DNA of 64,000 bases. Source: Vespa crabro (Eukaryota > Arthropoda > Insecta > Hymenoptera > Vespidae). Below the pieces are notes generated by a model. It was not told where the DNA came from. It made no database searches and saw nothing but the letters and a program-made list of their open reading frames with translations. The position numbers and the translations under genes are program-made. The DNA is taken from contig NC_060959.1 in assembly GCF_910589235.1 (NCBI RefSeq), forward strand, positions 496,001 through 560,000, read 5' to 3'. Shown here in pieces: positions 55,859 through 64,000 of the stretch. Within the stretch, counting starts at the first letter, position 1. Each line of letters begins with the position of its first letter.

Positions 55859-58218
55859 GATATTATCGTTAACATTGTTATTAGTATTATTATTATTACC
55901 GATATTATCGTTGACATTGTTATTAATATAATCGATATTATCGTCATTATCATTATTATCGTTATTATCGTTATTATTGCTATCATTGTTATTATTGCTA
56001 TTTTTATTATCGTAATTATCGTTTTTCTCGTTATTTTTAATATTATTTTCATCTTCGTTATTGTTATTATTTTTAATTCTATTATTATTTTTTTCGTTAT
56101 TATCACTATTATTGCTATTATTCTTATCGTTATTTTTAGTATTATAATTATTTTTATTATCGTTATTTTCTTTATTATTGTTATGATTATTATCGTTGCA
56201 ATAATTATTATCTTTATTGCCGTTATTATTATTATTATTATTAATAATGTTATTATCGTTGTTATAGTAACAATTGTTATCAATATTTTTGTTAATATCG
56301 TTAATATTTGTTTTCTTTATTATTGTTATTATCGTTATTATCGTTGTTATTGTTATTATTATTATTATTATCGATATTACCGTTATTATCGTTATTATTG
56401 TTATTATTATTATTATTACTACAGATATTATCGTTAAAATTGTTATTATTATTATCTATATTATCGTTTTTCTCGTTATTATCGTTATTGTCCGTAATAT
56501 CGTTCATGTCGTTATAATCTTTATTATTATTCATATTATTATCGTTATTATCGTAATTAAATTATAATTATTATTAATATTGTCGTAATTATCGTTAATA
56601 ATGTTATCTTTGTAATCTTTATTATCGTTATTATTGTTATAATTAGTATTACTATTATCCTTATTATCGTTATTAAACTTGATTATCATTATTATTATTA
56701 TCGTTATTATCGTAATTATTGTTATTAACGTCATTTTTACTACTATTACCTTCAGTATCGTTATTATTATTATCGTTATTATCGTTATTATGATTATTAT
56801 TCTTCTTCTTATTATTATTATTATCGTTATTATCGTTATAATTGTCATTATTGTTATTATTGTTATCATTATTATTATTATTATCGATATTATCCTTATT
56901 ATCATTATTAGCGTTAATATTATTATTATTATTTTGGTTATTATCGTTATTATTATAATCGCTATTATATTTGTTATCGTTATTATTCTTATTATTGTTA
57001 TTATAACTATTATTATTATCGTAATTATCGTTATTATCGTTATTATTATTATTATTAATATTGTCGTTATTATCTTTAATATCGTTATTATTATTATTAT
57101 TATAATCGTTATTATCGTTTGTAACGTTATTATAATTATTATTATTTTTCTTATTATCTTTTTTATTATAATTGTTATTATCTTTATTATCGTTATTATT
57201 GTATTCATTATTATTATTATCATCGATAATATCGTTATTATTATTATTATTATTATTATCGTAATTATTGTTATTATCGTTAATATTGTTATTATTATTA
57301 TCTCTTGTCGGCGTTATTATCCTTATTTTCGATATTATTATTATTATTATAATCCTTATTATTGTAATTATTATTATCGTTATAATTGTTGTTATTGTTA
57401 TTATCGTTATTATCGTTATTATCGTTAATATCGTTACTTTCTTTATTATTACTTTCTTTATTAACGTTATTATTTTTATTATCGTTCTTATTGTTAATAT
57501 TATAATTATTTTTCTTATTTTCGTTAATATCGTTATTATCGTTATTATCTTTGTTGTTGTTATTATTTTTTTATTATTATAATTATTATCGTTATTATCA
57601 TTATTATTAACATTATTATCGTAATTATTGTTATTATTATTATCGTTATTATCGTTATTATTATTATTATTATCGTTATTAATGTTATTATCGTCATTAT
57701 TATTAATGCTATTATCGTTTTTATCCATATTATTACCTACTGTGAGTGTGGGGAAGTAGAATACTTCCACAGTACTCCCTGCTTGCCGTAGGAGACGACT
57801 AAAAGACTTTGAGAATGGATTTTGAATGTTCTTGTAGGGCTGTTACTACATTTGTTTTTCTTTTATATCTTCTTCTATTCTTGCTGTCACACCTTTCATT
57901 CCTTTCCTTTCCTTTGGGGATCTTGCCTCCCAATAATTATATTTCTTATGATGGATAGTACAGAAATAGTTAATAGTGGGCGTGGGAGTGACACTCTTGC
58001 CACGGCGGTGTCATGTGGTGTTATGGTAGGCCACCCGCCGTAGTCATCCAGCAACTGCCATGAACTTGGCGTAGACAACCTGGCATCCGCTCTGGATATT
58101 ACATCAGGAAGAGCACCACAGGTAGGCGGCCTGGCCTGCTGTGTGTCTATAGCGCCTGGAAAGGAAAGATATGAGGAAAGCCACTTGGAGGAGTGGCAAT
58201 AGATTGCCAGTGCCGTTG
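50560..58218 (+). repeat. Large segmental duplicate f, copy B (partner 16,018-22,141)
   Basis: This is the direct counterpart of copy A through eight ordered anchors and then the first ~490 bp of the retrotransposon. It lacks about 1.1 kb present in copy A (17.5-18.65 kb). It carries about 2.0 kb extra between 52,872 and 55,145. It stops abruptly at 58,218, where a different satellite begins. Confidence 0.92.
57738..58218 (+). mobile_element. 3'-truncated second copy of the retrotransposon 5' UTR
   Basis: About 480 bp align with 21,651-22,141, with roughly 30 substitutions by eye and a ~10-bp loss in the pyrimidine tract, so identity is about 94%. It keeps the 5' hairpin (57,747-57,771), in which one arm base has changed but pairing survives by a one-step shift of the bulge. 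It ends at CCAGTGCCGTTG, before any coding sequence. Loss of the 3' end is not how such elements normally truncate, and the upstream array flank is shared with the full copy. It therefore arose by segmental duplication rather than by a new insertion. Confidence 0.92.
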
Positions 58219-58788
58219 CATTTCATAAGATCACACATCCATTTTATATTGGCATCGAAGTTTTTATCATTGTTTCATATCGTATATACGATTTTTCGCT
58301 CATATACGTGTATCGTCGAAAAACGAAAAGTTGAAATCACGTTCATTTTCATTGATTTTATATTCTATTGACGCAGAGTAAAGAATATAACAAGAATATA
58401 ACGTTTTTACTATTTTTAAATACGCGTTTTAATATGATTATTGTCGAAAAACGTAGTCGACATATCCGTATTTCGCTATATGCGAAGATAAAATTCTGAA
58501 ATCTTTAATAATATTTGTGCCACGGTTTGAAAAATGTTACCAATCGATTCAGATCATTGCATTTCATAAGATTAAACATCTATTTTATATTGGAATCGAA
58601 GTTTTTAACATTGATCCATATTGTATATACGTTTTTTCGCTCAAATACAGGTATCGTCGAAAAACAAAAAGTTGAAATCTCGTTCAATTTCATTATTTTG
58701 TTATTCTATCGGTGCAGGATAATGAATGTAATTAGAATATATTGTTTTTACTATGTGTAAATACGCGTTTTGAACATGATAATTGTCG
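58216..58788 (+). repeat. ~341-bp satellite, about 1.7 copies
   Basis: TTGCATTTCATAAGAT begins at 58,216 and again at 58,557, and the 230 bp after each start match well in order: ATTTTATATTGG, ATCGAAGTTTTT, GTATATACG, TCGTCGAAAAAC, AAAAGTTGAAATC and AATACGCGTTTT. The second copy ends near 58,788 (ATTGTCGAA). Copy 1 contains a perfect 14-bp palindrome ATCGTATATACGAT (58,279-58,292), which is degraded in copy 2. It has no open frame worth noting and is unrelated to the 9-bp array. The period is close to two nucleosome lengths, common for satellites. Confidence 0.9.
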
Positions 58789-59370
58789 AATATTCTAATT
58801 AATATTAGGATATAGTTAATTATGGTAACAACGATAATAATAATTATAATGATATTCACGTTAAAAATATTATATCATTCAACACAATATAACAATGTAA
58901 CATTCAAAAAAATACATATTGTTATCACGTTTATAACAATAATTATAGTAACGCTATTTACAGTAAGACTGGAATAATAACGATATTAAAGATAATATGT
59001 TATATAATGTTAATATAGGAAATAACGATAATACGGTTTTAATGAGATCATTACGATAATAACAATAAAAATAATAACAACGATAATAATGAAAATAACT
59101 GCAATATTGTTATTAACAATATTATTAATAATAATAACGATTAAAACGATAATAACGATAGTATCGATAATAATAATAATATCAGAAATTACAATAAAAA
59201 TGATATTAACGATAATAAAGTTAATAACGATAACAACGTTATTAATGATAATAATGATAATTAAATAAATATAACAAAAATAAATAACATAAATATAAAT
59301 ATAAAATTAGATAAATATAACAATAAAACAAAATTAAGGAAAAATAGGATAGTAAATTCAATAGGATTTT
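58789..59370. repeat. Decayed A/T-rich transition between satellite and inverted array
   Basis: This is mixed low-complexity sequence. It starts with non-repetitive A/T-rich DNA and becomes increasingly AACGATAAT-like. It includes a 10-bp inverted repeat with a one-base spacer (arm AATATTGTTA, 59,103-59,123) and a C-poor stretch at about 59,262-59,365. Nothing gene-like is seen. Confidence 0.75.
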
Positions 59371-61021
59371 TAACGATAATAATAATAATTATAATGTTAT
59401 AACGATAACAATAATAATAATAATAATGATTATATCGTTAATAATTGTAATAATGACGATAATAACGATAATAACGGTAACAACTATAATAATAGAAATA
59501 ACGATAAGAAGGACAGTAACTACAATAGCGTTATTAACGGTAATGATAATGATAAGAACGATAATATTAACCATAATAATAATAATGACAATATTAATAA
59601 TTATAAAAACTATAATATTGATATTAACATAAAAAACCATATTAACGATAATTACAGTAATATCGTTAATAACGATAATATTAATAATAATAAAGAAAAT
59701 TATAATAATAACAATAATAACGATAATCATAACGATAGTAATAATATCAATAAATATAATAATAATAATATTTATTACGGTAATAATATTATTAATGATA
59801 AGATCGATAATAATGATAACAATAACTATAATAACGAAAATAACGGTAATATTAAGGATAATAACGATAATAATTACAAAAATAAAGATAATAACGATAA
59901 TAACAATAATATCGTTAATAACGATTATAACTTTAATAAAGATCTTAGTAACGATAATAATAATAATAACAAATAATATCGATATTAACTATAATATTAA
60001 TAAGAACGATAGCTACGATAGTAACGTTAATAATGAGAATAATAAATAACATTAATAAAGAGAATAATAACAAAAATAAAAAAAATAAAGATTACAATGT
60101 CTATAACGATAACATTAACGATAATAATGATAACAACGACTATAACGATAATTATTACGATAATATTAATAAAAGAAATTATCGATAATAACGATAATAG
60201 CGATGAAAACGTTTATAAAGATAAAAACAATAGTTATGATAATAATGATATTGACGATAATAGCGATAATTAAGAAAGTAATTATAATAATGCTAATGAC
60301 GATATAAACGGTAACAATAGCGATATAACATATAATAACGATAATGACGCTAATAAAGGTAACAAAACAATAGTGATAATAACGGGAATGACAGTAATAA
60401 TAAAGATAATAACGATAATAAAGACAATAATCATAACAACGAAAGTAATGATAATAATGATAATGAGGATAATAACGATAATAATAACAGTAATAACAAC
60501 AACAATGATTATAACGACAGAAATAGCGAAAATAACGATTATAACGATTTTAACAGTAATAATAACAATAATAACGATAACAACGATAATGTCTGTAAAA
60601 CGATAATGAAGTTAATCATAAAGATAACATTTATAGAATTATAATATCGGTAAAATCGGTAGTAATGACGATAATTACCATAATAATCCTAGAAAATATT
60701 GATATTAACGTTCATAACGATAATAATGGTAATAACAATATGGATGATAAAACCGATAATAATAAGAATAATCTTTATTATAACGATAATAACGTTAATA
60801 ACGATAACAATATTAATATTGATAATAACGATAATAATAAAGTTAATTTTAAAAAGATAAAACGATAATAACGTTAATAACGATAAAAAGATACAAAATA
60901 TTTTAACGGAAATAACGATAATAATATCGATAACAATAAAATTGAGGATAGTAACGCTAATAACTATAATATCGTTAATAACTTCAATATCTATAACAAT
61001 AACGATAATTATAATAATAAT

Positions 61022-61081
<60 letters not shown>

Positions 61082-62200
61082 GATAATAATAGCGATGATA
61101 ATAATAGTAACGATAACAGTGACAATAAAAACGATAATAATAATAATAACCTTAAGAAAGATAAAGAAAGTAATGATAATAACGGTAATAACGTTAATAA
61201 TAGCGAAAATAATAGTATTGATAACAATAATATTAAAAATAATAATAATATTAATACCAACGATAAGAATAATAACGATAATATCTATAATAACGATATT
61301 ATTTATAAATAAGTTAATAAACATATTGTCGATAACAATAGCGATAATAATAATTATAACGATAGTAACGATAAGAGAATATCGGAAATAGTAATAATAG
61401 CGATTATAAAATTAATAATGATGAAAACGATTATAGCGTTAATAATGTTAATAACGATAATGACGTTAATAACTATAATAACGATAATAATAATGATAAA
61501 ATAATAGCAATAATAATAGTAACAATAATATTAATAACGATAATATTAATCACAACGATAATAGCGGAAATAGAGATAATACCGATAATAACGATAATAA
61601 TAATGATATTAATAATAATAACGGGAATAACGATAATAAGGATTATAACGAAATTAACGTTAAAAGCATCAATAACAACTAAAAGGATAATAATAAAGAT
61701 AATAATAGCGATAATAGTATTAGTAACGATAAAAGCGGCAATAATAACGATAATAATAATAACAATAATAAAGATAATAACAATAATAACGATAATAACG
61801 ATAATAATGATAATAACTATAATAATAATAATAATAATAATAATGATAACAATAGTAACGTTCGTAAAAATAATAATAAGAATAATAATAACGATAATAA
61901 CGCCAATATTAATAATAATTGTAACGATAATAACAATAATATCAATAATAATAATAACGATATTAACCATTATAATATGAACGATATAGTAATAATAAAA
62001 ATAGCGATAATAACGATAATAACGATAATAATAATAATAATATGAACAATTGAAATAATAATAATAATAATGACGATATTATCGATATTAACGATAATAA
62101 TAATACTGATAATAACAATAATAATAATAATAATAATAATATCGATAATAATAATTATAAAAATAATAATAATATCGAGAAATATAATAACTATAATACT
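59371..62200 (-). repeat. 9-bp satellite array in inverted orientation (AATAACGAT)n
   Basis: This is the reverse complement of the CGTTATTAT unit, so the A-rich strand is now on top. It is degenerate in the same way, with AAC GAT changing to AAT GAT or AAC AAT. It contains a pure AAT tract at 61,025-61,080. No gene or insertion was seen, and open frames are repeat-derived. Confidence 0.94.
61025..61080 (-). repeat. Pure AAT tract, about 56 bp
   Basis: This uninterrupted AAT triplet run is the inverted-orientation counterpart of the TTA tracts elsewhere in the window. Confidence 0.85.
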
Positions 62201-63630
62201 CATTTTAATTATCATATCATAGTAACCATAATAGTAATCAAAATGACCATAATAATAATCATAATAATCATAATAATAATCTTAATAATCATAGTAAATA
62301 TAATAATCCCATTAATTATAATAATTACATTAATAATAATCATAATGACCATAATAATAACCCTAATAATCATAGTAACAATCATAATATCCATAATAAA
62401 CTTAATAATAGTCTTAATAACCATAAGAATAATCATAATTTCCATAATAATTGTAATAATAATCATAATAATAATAGTAATCATAATAACCATAATAATA
62501 ATCATAATAAAAATAATACTAGTAATAATAATTATAAAATCACAATAATCATAGAAAACATATTAATTATTATAAAAGTAATAATAATTAAAATGATCAC
62601 AATAAAAATCATAAAGATCATATTAATCATAATAATACTAATAATAAACATAATAATCATAATACAATTAACAATCACAATAATGAACATAATAACCACA
62701 ATAATAATATTAAAATTAATAATTACAATTATAATGATAATTTTATTAAAAAAACATAATATTCATAATAGTCATTATAATATTCATAATAATTATAATA
62801 ATCACAATAATAATCACAATAATAAGCATAATATATGTATTAAACTTAATAATAACCATAATAATCATAATAAACATAATATTCATTACAACGATCATAA
62901 TAAATATAATAATCGTAATAATAATTAGGATTAACATAATAATCATGACAATAATCATAATAATCATAATAATCATATTTAAAATCGTAATATTGATAAC
63001 AATACTCAGAAGGATGATAATAATCAAAATAAACATAATAATTATCATAAAGGGTATAATAACCGTAATAATGCTATTAAGAATAATAATACCCTCTAAT
63101 AATTTTAATAAACGTACTAATAATCATGATAATAATAATAATAACAATAATCATGAAAATAATCATAATAATCATAATAATAACCATAATAATATTAATA
63201 ATTTTATTACTAATCATAATTATAATCATAATAATCATAATGATCATAATAATGATCACAATAATGATAATAATCATAATAACAATAATAATTATCATAA
63301 TATATATAATAAAAATATTAATTCTAATCAGAATAATAATACCCATAATTATTATAATAATTACAATAATAATCATAATAATCATAACCATAATAATAAT
63401 GATCCTAATAATAATAATAATGATTTTAATAGGCGTAATAGTACTGATAATAACTATAATATTAATCCTAATAAAAATCATAATAACCATAATAATCATA
63501 GTAATATTTAAAATAACTATAAAATTCAGAATAATATTCAAATTAATAATCATAATAATAACCGTAATTTCCATAATAATAATCATAATAATCATAATAA
63601 TGTATATAAAAACAGTAATAATCATAATAT
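62201..63630 (+). repeat. Different 9-bp array, (AATCATAAT)n, almost CpG-free
   Basis: The dominant unit changes here from AATAACGAT to AATAATCAT, so the CG dinucleotide is nearly absent. Variants include AATCACAAT, AACCATAAT and ACTAATAAT. The long open frames (up to 253 codons) are repeat artefacts rich in N/H or I/M. The unit cannot be derived from AATAACGAT by one transition, so this is a separate repeat subfamily rather than simply a deaminated one. Confidence 0.92.
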
Positions 63631-64000
63631 CGGACTGTCGGAATTGGAAGTATTCCGACTTGTCGAGAAAAAGTTATGATAGTACCTCTCGAAACAATGC
63701 AACTGGCAGACATGGAAATATACTGACTAGTCCAGGGAAAGTTATGGGAGTTTCTATCTTATCAAACCGACTGTCGGACTTGGAAATATTACGACTAGTC
63801 GAAAAAGTTATGCGAGTGCATTTCAAACTAGTGCGACTGTCGGACTTGGAAATATTGCGAACAGTCGGGAGAGAGTTATGCGATTGACTTTTGAACAAAG
63901 ACGATTGTCAGCATGGTAATTTTCCGACTAGACGTGTAAAAGTCATGCGGATGCATCTCGAACCAATGTGACTCTCGAGCTTATAAATATTCAGACTAGT
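63631..64000 (+). repeat. ~68-bp satellite, at least five units, continuing past the window
   Basis: The landmark ACTGTCGGACTTGGAAATAT or a close variant starts at 63,634, 63,702, 63,770, 63,836, 63,904 and 63,971, giving spacings of 68, 68, 66, 68 and 67. Each unit also carries a CGACTAGTCG-like dyad (perfect at 63,792-63,801) and an AAAGTTATGCGAGTGCAT-like segment. Units differ by many substitutions. The sequence is more complex and richer in G+C than the arrays. The short open frames across it are not conserved between units. Confidence 0.93.

Larger units (their letters stand above)
26629..57737 (+). repeat. T-rich degenerate 9-bp satellite array, block 2
   Basis: This is the same CGTTATTAT-based array in the same orientation as block 1, running 31 kb without a gene or a second insertion. 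Variation follows the same pattern: TCG triplets replaced by TTG, TCA, TTT or TTA, plus off-register slips. Long open frames (for example 513 codons at 39,190-40,731 on plus and 563 codons at 33,842-35,533 on minus) are repeat-derived strings of I/V/N/D and are not genes. Pure TTA tracts are scattered through it. Many sub-blocks are duplicates of parts of block 1 and are listed separately. Confidence 0.96.

Noticed and set aside
21651..58218. Two independent insertions of the same retroelement at the same site.
   Set aside because: The upstream array flank is shared for kilobases and the second copy lacks its 3' end, which fits segmental duplication better than a second insertion.
58171..58371. 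Short plus-strand frames (58,171-58,371 and 58,515-58,760) over the truncated element and the 341-bp satellite.
   Set aside because: One crosses the junction between two unrelated repeats. The other resembles it only because the satellite unit repeats, and there is no independent coding evidence.
1..62200. Telomeric repeat array.
   Set aside because: TTAGG appears only as isolated pentamers inside the 9-bp repeat and never in tandem.
63126..63887. 253-codon plus-strand frame spanning the AATCATAAT array and the 68-bp satellite.
   Set aside because: It crosses two unrelated repeat families and its C-terminal part changes between satellite units.
63631..64000. CRISPR array (regularly spaced repeats near 68 bp).
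   Set aside because: The whole unit repeats with divergence rather than short identical repeats separating unique spacers, and the context is eukaryotic.

Overview
This window is eukaryotic, almost entirely non-coding and repetitive. About 58 of its 64 kb is one degenerate satellite built on a 9-bp unit, CGTTATTAT (read as TTA TTA TCG). The only former protein-coding DNA is a decayed R1-clade non-LTR retrotransposon and a 3'-truncated duplicate of its 5' end. The extreme A+T bias and the R1-type gag and endonuclease/reverse transcriptase point to an arthropod, most likely an insect. I cannot name the species; a hymenopteran is only a guess. No cellular gene, rRNA, tRNA, CRISPR array or bacterial feature is supported.

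Layout. 1-21,650: T-rich 9-bp array. 21,651-26,628: retrotransposon running from 5' UTR to poly(A), with gag (three CCHC-type knuckles), AP endonuclease, reverse transcriptase and a C-terminal CCHC, all broken by stops and frameshifts. 26,629-57,737: the T-rich array again. 57,738-58,218: second copy of the first ~490 bp of the element. 58,216-58,788: about 1.7 copies of an unrelated ~341-bp satellite. 58,789-59,370: decayed A/T-rich transition. 59,371-62,200: the same 9-bp repeat in the opposite orientation (A-rich, AATAACGAT). 62,201-63,630: a different 9-bp unit (AATCATAAT) with almost no CpG. 63,631-64,000: a ~68-bp satellite of higher complexity that continues past the window.

The array is a patchwork of old duplications. 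Irregular positions within the repeat act as fingerprints. They pair 16.0-22.14 kb with 50.5-58.2 kb, including the element's 5' end, and pair several blocks of the first 15 kb with blocks at 35-49 kb. All pairs are in direct orientation, but five of them appear in reversed order. The element inserted before the 16-22 kb block was duplicated. The copies then diverged by substitutions and by kilobase-scale gains or losses.

The hundreds of long reading frames are a by-product of the unit. Five of the six frames of a perfect CGTTATTAT repeat contain no stop (IIV, LLS, YYR, NND, IIT), so long open frames carry no coding signal here. I found no gene system. The points of interest are the array's architecture, its CpG decay, the orientation switch with its satellite junctions, and the embedded retroelement. 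A pericentromeric or other heterochromatic setting is a reasonable inference but is not demonstrated by the sequence.
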